64,000 bases of DNA from Arthrobacter sp. OVS8 (GTDB lineage: Bacteria > Actinomycetota > Actinomycetes > Actinomycetales > Micrococcaceae): the NCBI GenBank assembly GCA_028370155.1, contig CP116670.1, positions 2,356,001 to 2,420,000 on the forward strand, given 5' to 3'. The notes under the pieces are model-generated. The model had not been told where the DNA came from and did no database searches. It saw only the letters and a list, made by a program, of their open reading frames with translations. This document shows, piece after piece, positions 19,520 to 29,723 of the stretch. How positions within the stretch are numbered: the stretch's first letter is position 1; each line of letters begins with the position of its first letter. Both the position numbers and the translations under genes were made by a program.

Positions 19520-20517
19520 CCGGGCCGCTCGAGCCTCCGCCCCGCGCGCTGGACCCGGCCCACGGCCGGCATCTTCTGCTGCAGATGCTGCGCGTCCGGC
19601 GGCTTGAGGAGAAGTGCGTCGAGCTGTACAGCGCCGCCAAGATCCGCGGCTTCCTGCACGTCTATATCGGCGAGGAAGCCGTCGCGGCAGGCGTCCTGGA
19701 ATCACTGGAACCGGAGGACGCCATCCTCGCGACCTACCGGGAACACGGCCATGCCCTGCTCCGCGGGGTTCCCGCCGGGGCGATCCTCGCCGAGATGTAC
19801 GGCCACGTCGAAGGCTGCTGCCGGGGCCGCGGCGGCTCCATGCATCTCTTCGACGCCGCCACGCGCTTCTACGGAGGCAACGCGATCGTCGCCGGCGGGC
19901 TGCCGCTCGCCGTCGGCATGGCGCTCGCGGACAAGATGAGCGGCCGCTCCCGCGCCACCATATGCTTCTTCGGCGAAGGCGCCGTCGCGGAAGGCGAATT
20001 CCACGAGAGCCTCAATCTCGCCGCGCTCTGGCAGCTGCCTGTGCTGTTCTGCTGCGAAAACAACCTGTACGCGATGGGCACCGCGCTGGGCCGCTCGGAA
20101 TCCCAGACGGACATGGCGCTCAAGGCCGCCGGCTACGAAATCGCGGCGTGGGCCGTGGACGGCATGGACGTCCTCGCCGTCGAGGACGCCGCGCGCCGCG
20201 CCGTCGAGGCAGTGCGCGCCGGCGGCGGACCGCACTTCCTGGAGCTCCGCACGTACCGGTTCCGGGCGCACTCGATGTTCGACCCGGAACGGTACCGCGA
20301 CAAAGCCGAAGTGGCCCAGTGGCTCGAACGTGACCCCATCAACCTGCTGCGCGCCACGATGGAGGCCGCCGGCCAGCTCTCGGCCCAGGAGTGGGACCAG
20401 CTGCAGGCCGAGGCCGACGCGGAGGTAACCGCCGCCGTCGAGTTCGCCGAAGCCGGGACCCTCGAACCCGTGGAGGACCTGACCCGCTTCGTGTACAGCG
20501 AGCGGAGCGCGCCATGA
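19516..20517 (+). CDS. pdhA: 2-oxoacid dehydrogenase E1 component, alpha subunit
   Basis: Intact 333-residue thiamine-diphosphate subunit of a pyruvate/acetoin/branched-chain dehydrogenase complex. Motifs are [58 protein letters not shown], the ThDP-binding [20 protein letters not shown] ending ENN, and [19 protein letters not shown]. The HSMFD stretch is typical of pyruvate and acetoin E1 alpha chains. It overlaps the ligase upstream and the beta gene downstream by 4 bases each (ATGA), indicating a coupled operon. From sequence, pyruvate or acetoin is more likely than branched-chain substrates. Confidence 0.9.
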
Positions 20518-21494
20518 AATCCAGCTACCGCGAGGCGCTCCGCGCCGGGATCCGCGACGCCATGATCCGGGACGAACGGGTCTTCCTGATGGGCGAGGAC
20601 GTCGGGGCCTACGGCGGGTCCTTCGCCGTCAGCCTGGGCCTGCTGGAGGAGTTCGGCCCGGAACGCATCCGCGACACTCCGCTCTCCGAGTCCGGCTTCG
20701 TCGGCGCCGGCATCGGCGCGGCCCTGGGCGGGATGCGCCCCATCGTGGAGATCATGACCGTCAACTTCAGCCTGCTGGCCCTGGACCAAATCGTGAACAA
20801 CGCCGCGAGCCTGCTGCACATGTCCGGCGGGCAGTTCAATGTCCCCATCGTGATCCGGATGACCACCGGCGCCGGCCGTCAGCTCGGCGCCCAGCACTCG
20901 CACAGCCTGGAGGGCTGGTTCGCGCACATCCCCGGGCTGCGCATACTGGCCCCCGCCACCCTGGCCGACGCCCGTGGGATGATGTGGCCCGCGCTGCAGG
21001 ACCCGGATCCGGTGCTGATCTTCGAACACGGCTCGCTCTACAACGTGACCGGGGAACTCGACGACGACGCCGGCCCCGTGGACATCGACACGGCCGCTAT
21101 CCGGCGGCCCGGCGCCGACATCACGCTGATCACCTACGGCGGGACGCTTCCCGCCGTGCTCGACGCCGCTGAACAACTCGCGGCCGAGGGCATCGACGCC
21201 GAGGTGCTGGACCTGCGCACACTCCGTCCCCTCGACGAGGCCGCTATCCTCGCCTCCGTCCGCAGGACCCACCGTGCCGTGGTGGTGGACGAAGGGTGGC
21301 GCAGCGGGAGCATCTCCGCCGAAATCAGCGCCAGGATCACCGAGAATGCGTTCTATGACCTGGATGCCCCGGTGGGCCGGGTCTGCAGCGCCGAAGTGCC
21401 GATCCCCTACTCGAAGCATCTGGAGCTGGCGGCCCTGCCGTCTGTGGACCGGATCATCGCGGCGGCCAGGCAGGCGGTCAGCGCCGGTGGGTGA
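20514..21494 (+). CDS. pdhB: 2-oxoacid dehydrogenase E1 component, beta subunit
   Basis: Intact 326-residue partner of the alpha chain. Visible are [91 protein letters not shown] and the C-terminal [15 protein letters not shown], all standard for pyruvate/acetoin E1 beta. The domain order is the transketolase pyrimidine-binding domain, then the C-terminal transketolase domain ([20 protein letters not shown]). The stop lies 8 bases inside the start of the E2 gene. Confidence 0.92.
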   Translation: MKSSYREALRAGIRDAMIRDERVFLMGEDVGAYGGSFAVSLGLLEEFGPERIRDTPLSESGFVGAGIGAALGGMRPIVEIMTVNFSLLALDQIVNNAASLLHMSGGQFNVPIVIRMTTGAGRQLGAQHSHSLEGWFAHIPGLRILAPATLADARGMMWPALQDPDPVLIFEHGSLYNVTGELDDDAGPVDIDTAAIRRPGADITLITYGGTLPAVLDAAEQLAAEGIDAEVLDLRTLRPLDEAAILASVRRTHRAVVVDEGWRSGSISAEISARITENAFYDLDAPVGRVCSAEVPIPYSKHLELAALPSVDRIIAAARQAVSAGG

Positions 21495-22881
21495 CTTCCT
21501 GATGCCATCGCTCGGGGCCGACATGGAGCACGGCAAAATCGTCGAGTGGCTGGTCAAGCCCGGCGACTATGTCCGCCGCGGCGATCTCGTGGCGGTGGTG
21601 GACACGGACAAGACAGTGATGGACGTGGAGTCCTTCCAGGAGGGTGGTGGCCGAACTGCTGGTGGACCTCGGCGAAACGGTACCGATCGGAACACCGCTG
21701 GCCCGGATCACTCCAACCCCGGCTGAGGTGGGGGCCCCGGTCCTGCCGGGCGCCGCCGCGCCTCCGGCTGCCGCCACGCCGCCGGCAGCGGCAGCATCGC
21801 CCCCGGTTGCCGCAGCGCCCCCGGCACGGGCCGCCGCCGTGCAGGCATCTCCCGGGGCCACCACCCACCGCCCCTCCGGTGCGGCATCTGGCCCACCGGC
21901 TCGGGGTTGATACGGCCAGGATCCACGGCACCGGCAAGGGCGGCGCCGTCACGCGGGCCGACGTGGAGCACGCAGTGGCGGCCAGGCCGTCCGCCGGACG
22001 CGTGCGGTCCTCCCCGCGGGCCCGTCTGCTCGCCACCGAGCTCGGCGTCGAGCTGTCCGGTGTCAGCGGCACCGGTCCGGAGGGTGCCGTGACAGTGGCC
22101 GACGTGCAGCACGCGGCAGGCAGCCGGACGGAAGCCGCGGCCCCCGCCAAGTCCGCTCCCCGCAGGAAAAGGCCCTCGAGGCGCCGCAACCGGGGAAAAG
22201 CCCGGACACCCGCGAGCGCGTCGCCAGCCTGCGCCGTGCCGTCGGCGCCCTTATGTCACGGTCAAAGAAGACCATCCCCACTACTACCTGAGCACCACCC
22301 TGGACCTGCGCGCCGCCGTCGAGTGGATGCAGTCCGTCAACGCGCAGCGGCCGGTGGCGTCCCGGCTGGTCCCCTCGGCGCTGCTGCTCAAGGCCGCGGC
22401 GCTCGCGGCCAAAGACGTGCCGGAGGTCAACGGCTTCTACGACGACGTCGGGTTCCGGCCCAGCGCGTCCGTGCACCTCGGCGTCGCCATCGCCCTGCGG
22501 CAGGGCGGCATTGTGGCCCCCGCCATCCACGACGCGGACACCCTGGCCGTGGACGTCCTGATGGAGCATCTGCGGGACCTTGTCAGCCGGGCCCGGGCCG
22601 GACGGCTGCAGCGCGCCGAAATGGCGGATCCCTCCATCACCGTGACCAACCTCGGGGACCTGGGCGTGGAGAGTGTGTTCGGGGTGATCTATCCCCCGCA
22701 GGTCGCGATGCTCGGCTTCGGCCGGGTAACCGAACAACCGTGGGCACAGAACGGGCTGCTGGGTGTCCGGCCGGCCGTTACCGCCACGCTCTCCGCCGAC
22801 CACCGCGTTAGCGACGGGCTGCGCGGGGGCCGCTACCTGACCCGGATCGACGAGCTGCTGCAGAAGCCGGAGGAACTGTGA
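21487..22881 (+). CDS. pdhC: 2-oxoacid dehydrogenase E2 acyltransferase, frame broken
   Basis: Lipoyl-dependent acyltransferase core of the complex. Starts GTG ([20 protein letters not shown]), with the lipoyl lysine in [12 protein letters not shown]. An Ala/Pro linker follows, then apparently two peripheral-subunit-binding domains ([20 protein letters not shown] and [20 protein letters not shown]), then the catalytic domain with [17 protein letters not shown] and the active-site ADHRVSDGL. Frame is lost near 21640, 21880 and 22200-22255; the 1395-base span fits three lost bases. Two E3-binding domains in one E2 are unusual. No E3 gene is in the window, so a dihydrolipoamide dehydrogenase from elsewhere would be shared. 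Confidence 0.85.
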
Positions 22882-22906
22882 ACCAGAGTATGCAACGGGA
22901 GGAACC

Positions 22907-23149
22907 ATGAACGAACAGGACGCCCGGGACGCGGTGCGGGCCGCGATCGGCAAGGTGGCGCCGGACGTCGAGCTGGCCGAGGTGGACGAGGACGCCCGGT
23001 TGCGGCAGGACCTGGAGCTCGACTCGCTGGACTTCCTCCGGCTTGTCGAAACGATCGATGCGGCCACCGGCGTCGACATCCCGGAGCGCGACTACCCGGA
23101 AGTGGCCACGGTCAAGGGGTTGATCGGCTACCTCGCCGCCCACGGTTGA
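22907..23149 (+). CDS. Acyl carrier protein
   Basis: Intact 80-residue four-helix protein with the phosphopantetheine site ELDSLDFLRL (Ser near residue 41) and acidic helices (DVELAEVDEDARLRQDL). The start follows GGGAGGAACC, and it begins 25 bases after the E2 stop on the same strand, so it is probably the last gene of the dehydrogenase operon. Stand-alone carrier proteins normally sit with fatty acid, polyketide or ligase genes; its place behind a 2-oxoacid dehydrogenase is odd and hints at transfer of the acyl group to a carrier protein. Confidence 0.88.
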   Translation: MNEQDARDAVRAAIGKVAPDVELAEVDEDARLRQDLELDSLDFLRLVETIDAATGVDIPERDYPEVATVKGLIGYLAAHG

Positions 23150-23219
23150 GCCCGGCTGCTACACCCCGGTATGCCCACCAGTTGCCCCATGATCGGTTCC
23201 TTGTCCCTGGTCCGAACGG

Positions 23220-24467
23220 CTACGAACGCTGCGGGGTGCGGCGGGCGAAGGCTGGCGCGTGTTCGGGCCGGGGTCCGAAGGCAACGAACCGCGGCACCAG
23301 CCTTCCGGCCGCCGGGATGTGCCGGGCCAGGAACAGCAGGACGGCCGGCGCCCCGGCCCGTTTTCCGGTCATGATGGGCTCGAACAGGACGCGGTGCATG
23401 ACCCGCTGGACGGTCTGCACGACGACGGTGGGCGTCCGCCGCCGTCGTTGGACCCTCGCGAGATCCGCGCGGGAGACCGTGCCGCGGAGCAGCGCCGGGG
23501 CCAATCCGTCGGCGGCGGCCACGGCGTCCTGGATGGCCAGGTTGATCCCGACGCCGCCGGCCGGCGACATGGCGTGCGCGGCGTCGCCAATGCAGAGCAG
23601 CCCGTTGATGTGCCATTCGCGCAGCCGGTCCAGGCGCACGTCGAGCCAATGCAGGTCCGCCAGGGACGAGATGGCGTCCACACGGTCGGCCAGGTCGGGG
23701 CGAAGGGCCGCGATCCGCTGCCGGAAGCGGTGAATCCCTTCGGCGCGGATCCGGGCGTCGGTGCCTTTCGGCGCGAGGTACCCCATCTGGTAGTAGTCGG
23801 TGCGGTTGAGTCCCAGCAGCGCCTCGCCCCGGCCGAACGCGGGAACGATTCCGGCCACGGCACCCTGCTCGGACGGATAGCGCGGCAGCCGGAACCACCA
23901 GGTGTCGAACGGCACCCGGTACTCCTTCGGCGCGAGCCCGGCCGCGCGGCGCAGGGTGGAATGCCGCCCGTCAGTGGCGACCACGAGGTCGGCCCTGAGC
24001 TCGCCTTCCGTTCCGTCCGCGGCGCGATAGCGGACCCCGGTCACCCGGCCGCCGTTCCGGACCAGCGCGGTGGCGGTGGAACTCATCCGCAGGGTGAAGG
24101 ACGGCTCGGCGGCGGCGGCGTCGGCAAGGAAGTTCAGGAAGTCCCACTGCGGCATCAGCGCGACGTAGTTGTACGGCGGCGGCAGCGACTCGAAGTTGCC
24201 CATCACCACCGGCCGCCCGCCCGGGACCGGGAAGGCGACGTTGGTGAGCCGGCTTTGCGGAAGCCGGCGGAACTCTTCGCCGAGGCCCAGTTCATCGATC
24301 AGCCTGACGGTCGAGGCGTGGACGGTGTCGCCGCGGAAATCACGGAAGAAATCGGCGTGCTTCTCCAGTACCGTCACATCCACGCCTGCACGGGCCAGCA
24401 GCAGCCCCAGCATCATGCCGGCCGGGCCGCCGCCGACCACCACGCATCCGGTCGTCTCCATGGCCAT
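23220..24467 (-). CDS. FAD-dependent monooxygenase, aromatic hydroxylase type
   Basis: Intact 415-residue flavoprotein of the p-hydroxybenzoate hydroxylase fold. The N-terminal dinucleotide motif is CVVVGGGPAGMMLGLLLARA, the DG motif is LVVATDGRHSTLR and the GD motif is CIGDAAHAMSPAGGVGINLA. Such enzymes hydroxylate phenols or related compounds with NAD(P)H and oxygen; the substrate cannot be inferred. A long Arg-rich C-terminus follows. It is convergent with the acyl carrier protein gene and belongs to no clear operon. Confidence 0.85.
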   Translation of the reverse strand: MAMETTGCVVVGGGPAGMMLGLLLARAGVDVTVLEKHADFFRDFRGDTVHASTVRLIDELGLGEEFRRLPQSRLTNVAFPVPGGRPVVMGNFESLPPPYNYVALMPQWDFLNFLADAAAAEPSFTLRMSSTATALVRNGGRVTGVRYRAADGTEGELRADLVVATDGRHSTLRRAAGLAPKEYRVPFDTWWFRLPRYPSEQGAVAGIVPAFGRGEALLGLNRTDYYQMGYLAPKGTDARIRAEGIHRFRQRIAALRPDLADRVDAISSLADLHWLDVRLDRLREWHINGLLCIGDAAHAMSPAGGVGINLAIQDAVAAADGLAPALLRGTVSRADLARVQRRRRTPTVVVQTVQRVMHRVLFEPIMTGKRAGAPAVLLFLARHIPAAGRLVPRFVAFGPRPEHAPAFARRTPQRS

Positions 24468-24523
24468 ACGCTACGCCCGCGCGGGCCCCGGCGGGAGGGG
24501 TTTTCGCGGCGAATTCCGCCCTT

Positions 24524-24570
24524 CGCGGCGGTTTCGGACCGGCGCGGCGGTTTCGGACCGGCGCGGCGGA
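24524..24570. repeat. 19-bp tandem repeat with inverted copy
   Basis: CGCGGCGGTTTCGGACCGG occurs twice in tandem (24524-24542, 24543-24561) and starts a third time. An inverted partial copy (GCGCCGGTCCGAA, 24580-24593) follows, so a hairpin can form. It lies between the end of the GH3 gene and the start of the monooxygenase gene, both on the minus strand, and might end the GH3 transcript. Confidence 0.6.
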
Positions 24571-24624
24571 GATCCGCGCAGCGCCGGTCCGAATGCGTAG
24601 CGCAGGTCCGAAAAGCCCGCCGCG

Positions 24625-26411
24625 TCAGAGCCGGGTGTCGAAGGAATCGCAGAAGACGTTCTCGTTGAACGTGCCCTGGAACTCCGACTTGCCCTGGATC
24701 TTCCCGATGGTCGCCCGGATGGCCTCGGGCGTTCCGGCGTGCGCGTGGATGGCGGTCTTCACCATGGGCACGTCGATCAGGTGGTTGGGCTGATTGAGTG
24801 AGACGAACACGGTGGGGACCTCGGTGACGTACCAGGGGATTTCCGCGGCCATGGGTGTGGACCATCTGATCCGGATGGCAGCCTCCTGGGCGAAGCCCTT
24901 GACATTGGCGAACACGAACGCGGCATCGTACTTGTCTGCGTAGTCGCCGGTGGCTTCCTCGGAGATGACCGACATGAAATTCACGCCGGTCTCCCCGCCG
25001 CTTCCCGCTGGTCCGCCGTCTTGAACAGGTGCACCTCGAACCCGGCGTCTTCCAGCTCGGCTTTGACGGTGTCCAGGTAAGCCAGCGGATCAGCACGGGT
25101 AAAGTCCGCGCCTCCGGAGATGCCGTACAGCCGGATGCGTTTGTGCGTTTCCGGGGTGATGGGCAGGTTGCTGGCGGTGTCCTTGACCAGCGTGACGGTC
25201 TTGTCCGCGATCGCCGCCGCCACGGCACGGTGGGCGTCGCTGCCGATTACCCCGAGGGCATCCGCCGGCGGGACCAGTTCCGAAGCGGGCTTGCGGTGCA
25301 GCCCCAGGCTTGCCTTGAGGGCCAGGATCCGGCGCAGGGCGTCGTGCAGGCGCTGCTCGGTGATGACGCCGGACTTGTAGCCGTCCAGCATGTACTGGAA
25401 ATCCTCCGCCGGGTTGCGGAAGAAGAGGAACATGTCGCAGCCGGCGGCGATGGTGGCGGGCACCAGGTCCTGGCGCTTCATGGCCTGGGTCAGGCCGATC
25501 ATCTGCGAGGCGTCCGTGAGGATCAGCCCGTTGAAGCCCAGCTCGCCGCGGAGCAGGTCCTGGAGCAGTTCCGGCGCGAGGGTGGCGGGCAGGATGTCCT
25601 TGTCCGCCAGGCCGGGGCGGAAGTGCCGGGACAGCTGCGGCGCCCGATGTGCCCGATCATGATGGACTGCACGCCGTGGCCGATCATTTCGCGGTACACG
25701 TGCCCGTACGTCCGGTTCCACTCCTCGTAGCCGAGGGTGTTGTAGGACGTGACCACGTGCTGGTCACGTTCGTCCATGCCGTCGCCGGGGAAGTGCTTCA
25801 TGGCGCAGGCTGTGGGTGACTCGCTGATGCCGTCGAAGTATTCCTTGGCGCGCTCCACCACAATCTCCGGGGTGTTGCCGAAGGCCGCGTGGAGATGACG
25901 GTGTTCCGCCAGTTGTAGTGGATGTCCACGATCGGCGCGAAGGCCCAGTTGCAGCCCAGCGCCGCAGTTTCCACTCCGGCGACCTGCCCCATCCGCCGGG
26001 CGATGGACTTGTCCGGATGCGAACCGGCCTGCAGGTGCGTCGACACAAACGTTCCGTCGTCGCAGCTTCCGGCCCCGCCCATTTCCGGGTTGGATGCCAC
26101 CAGGAGCGGGATGCGGGTTTTGGACTGCGCGTAGCGGATATGTTCCTGCACCGCGGCGGAGGGCCCCGGCCGGTAGCGCATGCCGCCGACGTGGTAGTTC
26201 TCCAGGACACCGTCAAGGTACTCCGGGGAGTAATCGTTGTTGTGGTTGATGAACAGCTGCCCGATTTTTCCTCGAGGCTCATCCCGGCGATCGTGGCATC
26301 CACCCAGGCCACGGCGTCGTCGTCGAGGTTGAACGGCGCGGCCCGGAGGTCGACGTCGAACTGGCGCGGCCGGGTGCCCGCGGCACCGGATGGGTCACCG
26401 GCCTGAGTCAC
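24625..26411 (-). CDS. Glycoside hydrolase family 3 protein (NagZ-like), frame broken
   Basis: About 596 residues after correction. Begins at GTG (26411) with FDVDLRAAPFNLDDDAVAWV, then MSLEEKIGQLFINHNNDYSP, LLVASNPEMGGAG, ACAMKHFPGDGMDERDQH (the GH3 KHFPG loop with a His matching the NagZ-type general acid), and GFNGLILTDASQMIG with the nucleophile Asp. A C-terminal alpha/beta domain follows. Frame is lost near 26268 (an A run), 25893, 25640 and 24990; the 1787-base span fits four lost bases. NagZ-type enzymes remove N-acetylhexosamines. Its place in a glucuronide operon suggests a linked beta-glycoside, which is inference. Confidence 0.8.
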
Positions 26412-26953
26412 CGTTCCCGCGGCGGCACCGGCGACGGCGGCAATGCCGGCCAGCGCTTCCGTCACCACCTGGCTGACCGGGGCGGCAATATCCACCACGA
26501 TCCCGGCTTCGTCGGACTCGAGGTGTTCCAGCGTTGCGAGCTGGGAATCGAGCAGCGCCGCCGGCATGAAGTGGCCGGAGCGGCCTTCGAGCCGTGACCC
26601 CAGGACCTCTTTGCTGCCGTGCAGGTGAAGGAACACGGTGCCGGGCGCCAGGGCGCGGATGGCGTCCCGGTAGCAGCGCCTGAGGGCCGAGCAGGCGAGC
26701 ACGAGTCCGCCGTCGCCGGCGTTGGCGAGGGCACTGCCCACGGTGGCGAGCCAGGGCCAGCGGTCCTCGTCCGTCAGCGGGGTGCCGGCTGCCATCTTGG
26801 CGACGTTTTCCACCGGGTGGAGGAGTCGCCGTCGAGGAACGGTGCGCCGAGTCCGCGGGCGACGAGGTCGCCGATGGTCGTCTTGCCGCAGCCGGAGACG
26901 CCCATTACAACGATGCGGGGCCCGGTCATGCCTGTCGGTTCGGTGGCGGTCAT
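26395..26953 (-). CDS. gntK: Gluconokinase, frame broken
   Basis: Phosphorylates gluconate to 6-phosphogluconate. The P-loop is VVMGVSGCGKTTIGDLV, followed by the substrate motif DGDSLHPVENVAKMAAGTPL (after correction), DEDRWPWLATV, LACSALRRCYRDAIR, HLHGSKEVLGSRLEGRSGHF and MPAALLDSQLATLE, all typical. Frame is lost near 26818. The C-terminus is uncertain: as read, the frame runs into the GH3 gene without a stop, while one lost base near 26420-26450 would end it at a TGA at 26395, overlapping the GH3 start. Possible starts are at 26977, 26953 and 26929. It follows manD closely. Confidence 0.85.
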
Positions 26954-26966
26954 CAGTGCTGCCCGC

Positions 26967-28195
26967 TTACCAGTCATGGACGGTTCCGTCGACGAGGCGG
27001 TTGTAGGGCAGGTAGGCCTGCTGGTACGGGAACGCGGCGGCGGCCTCTTCGTTGAACTCGACGCCGATGCCGGGCTTGTCGCCCGGGTGCAGGTACCCGT
27101 CGACGAACGTCATGGACTGCTCGAAGACCTCGTTGGTCTTGTCCGAGTGCTGCATGTATTCCTGGATTCCGTAGTTGTGGATCGCCAGGCCCACGTGCAG
27201 CTGCGCGGCGAACCCGACCGGGGAAATGTCGGTGGGGCCATGGAAGCCGGACTTGATCTGGTACTGCGCGGCGAAGTCCATCACCTTCTTCAGCGGGCTG
27301 ATCCCGCCGAAGTGGGTGGAGGCGGCCCGGACGTAGTCGATCAGCTGTTCCTTGATGATCGTCTGGTAGTCATACACGGTGTTGAAAATTTCGCCTATGG
27401 CCAGCGGTGTGGTGGTGTGCTGCCGGACCAGGCGCAGCGCCTCCTGGTTCTCCGCCGGGGTGCAGTCCTCCAGCCAGAACAAGTCATAAGGCTCCAGCGC
27501 CTTGCCCAGCTTCGCGGCCTGGATCGGCGTCATCCGGTGGTGCCCGTCATGGAGCAGCGGCAGCTCCGGGCCGAACTCGTTCCGGACCGCCTCGAACACG
27601 GACGGCAGGTGCCGCAGGTACGCCCGGGTGTCCCAGTCCTCCTCCAGCGGGAACGCGCCCCGCCCGGCGGGCTCGTAGTCATACCGCTCCCCGAGGCCTG
27701 CGCCTGCGCCGCGACCCCGTACACGGCCTTGATCCCGGGCACCGCGGTCTGGATCCGGATCGACTTGTACCCGAGCTCCAGGTGCTCCCGGACCGAATCG
27801 AACAACGACGGCAGGTCCGCGCCCGAGGCATGCCCGTACGCGCGCAGCCCGTTCCGCGACGCCCCGCCCAACAACTGGTACACCGGCATCCCGGCCAGCT
27901 TGCCCTTGATGTCCCACAACGCCATGTCCACCGCGGCGATCGCGGCCATCGTTACCGGACCCCGCCGCCAGTACGAGGACCGGTACAGGAACTGCCAGGT
28001 GTCCTCGATCCGGTGCGGGTCCTTCCCGATCAGCAGCTGCGCAACATGCTCCTTCAAATACGCGGCCACCGCGAGCTCGCGCCCGTTCAACGTCGCATCC
28101 CCGATGCCCGTCACACCATCCTCCGTGGTGATCCGCAGGGTCACGAAGTTCCGCGAAGGGCTGGTCACAAAGACTTCAGCAGCAATGATTTTCAT
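26967..28195 (-). CDS. manD: D-mannonate dehydratase, enolase superfamily, frame broken
   Basis: Dehydrates D-mannonate to 2-keto-3-deoxygluconate. It belongs to the ManD/RspA branch of the mandelate racemase group, not the UxuA family. Visible are [48 protein letters not shown] and three metal ligands in turn: [23 protein letters not shown] and [12 protein letters not shown]. The end [20 protein letters not shown] is typical. Frame is lost near 27695, in the YGVAAQ to [10 protein letters not shown] joint, and the 1229-base span fits one lost base. It is the last pathway step encoded in the glucuronide cluster. Confidence 0.9.
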
Positions 28196-28231
28196 GGTCT
28201 GGATGGCTCTTTCAGTCGTAGCTGGTGGGTG

Positions 28232-29670
28232 TCAGTTGGTGGTGGACGTCAGCGGTTTGGCGGCAGGTCCGCCGGCAGCGTCGTCTGAGGTGTCCTCGGT
28301 GCTGTCATCGCTGCCCTCGGTGTGGCCGGCGGCATTTGCGCCGCTCTCGCGGCGGGCCCGGATATCCGCGAGGATTTCCGCGTGCCTGGCGTCCGTGAGC
28401 TTGTATTTGGTCATCACGGCCACGGCCACGAGGGTCAGCACGGCCGGGATGGCGCCGGCGGCGAACTGGATTCCGAACACGGCTTCCGCGGTCTGCGCGG
28501 CGCCGGACTTGTAGCCGCCCAGGGCCAGCGCGTACGCGGCCAGTGCCCCGCCCACGGCCTGGCCTGTTTTGCGGGTGAAGGAGAAGAGCGCGTAGGTGAT
28601 GCCCTCCGTGCGGACTCCGGTCTTCCATTCGCCGTATTCCACGGTGTCTGCTTCCAGTGCCCAGACGACGATGTTGACGGCCAGGACACCGACCAGGCTC
28701 AGGACGAGGCCCGTGAATCCGATCCAGACCTGGCTGGCCGGGGTCAGAAAGATCGTGATGCCGCCGATGACCGTCAGCAGCGACGAGTAGATGTAGACGC
28801 GCTTCTTGCCGAAGTTCCGGACCAGCCTGGGCATGAACCCGGCGAGCACGAAGGTGAGGACCAGCTGCGTGATGGACAGGACCGGGTAGAGGTCCAGCCG
28901 GCCCAGGACGTCGCGCAGGTAGAAGAGCTGGACCGACGTCAGGGCGAGGTAACCCGAGAGGAAGAAGAAGGAGCTCAGGCAGAGCATCAGGAGCGGCTTG
29001 TTGCCCTTGAGCGTGTCCATGCTCTGTTTGAACGTGACGTTCGGGACGGCGCGGTGGACCCGTTCCTTGGCGGTCAGCACGGTGAAGAAGTAGAGGGCGG
29101 CGCCGATCACCACAAACGCGAGGGTGATGTTGGTGAAGGTCGCCTGGAGATCGGCCCCGGGCTTGATGAGCGGCGCCACGAAGATGCCGAGGGCGGACCC
29201 CACCAGCAGCGCGCCGATCATGCGGGCGGAACCCAGCTTGGCCCGCTCCCCGGATCCTGCGTCATGGCGCCGGCCAGCGAACCGTAGGGGATATTGACCA
29301 GGCTGTAGGCCAGGCCGAGGGCGGCGTACGTGACGTAGGCGTAGAGGAGGGTGCCGGACTCACCGAGCTCCGGTATGGAGAAGGTTGCCACGCTGAGCAG
29401 AAGCAGCGGGATGGACCCGAACATGATGAACGGGCGGAACTTGCCAAAACGCTTGCTGAACGTCCGGTCCACCACGCGGCCGGCGAAAACGTCGGCGAAG
29501 GCGTCGAAGATCCTGACCGTGAGCAGCAGGGTGCCGGCTGCGGCGGCGGAGATCCCGGCCACGTCCGTGTAGTAAACCAGCAGGAACATGGTGGCGGTGG
29601 TGAAAGCGAGGTTGTTGGCCGCGTCGCCGGCGCCGTAGCCGACGATGCTTAGCTTGCTGAGCTTTTTCAT
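28232..29670 (-). CDS. uidB: GPH-family glucuronide:cation symporter, frame broken
   Basis: Twelve-helix sugar-cation symporter of the melibiose carrier (GPH) group. The start [20 protein letters not shown] followed by [20 protein letters not shown] is the hallmark N-terminus, with [18 protein letters not shown] and [14 protein letters not shown] loops. Later ones are [18 protein letters not shown] and [20 protein letters not shown], the latter typical of UidB/XynB-like carriers. Frame is lost near 29255 and the 1439-base span fits one lost base. It sits directly behind uidA, so it probably imports beta-glucuronides. The C-terminal ~40 residues are acidic and low complexity. Confidence 0.87.
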
Positions 29671-29723
29671 AAGTGGGCTCCTTTACCCGGGGCGGCCGCG
29701 GGGCGGCGAAAATGGTGAAAACG

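Noticed and set aside
26395..26450. Gluconokinase-GH3 fusion protein
   Set aside because: The frame is open, but the region is in a broken gene, and a single lost base gives a normal overlapping stop and start. It cannot be settled without better sequence.
29360..29723. Read-through of uidA into uidB as one fused protein
   Set aside because: The extension reads the uidB start in the wrong frame. One lost base near the end of uidA explains the missing stop.
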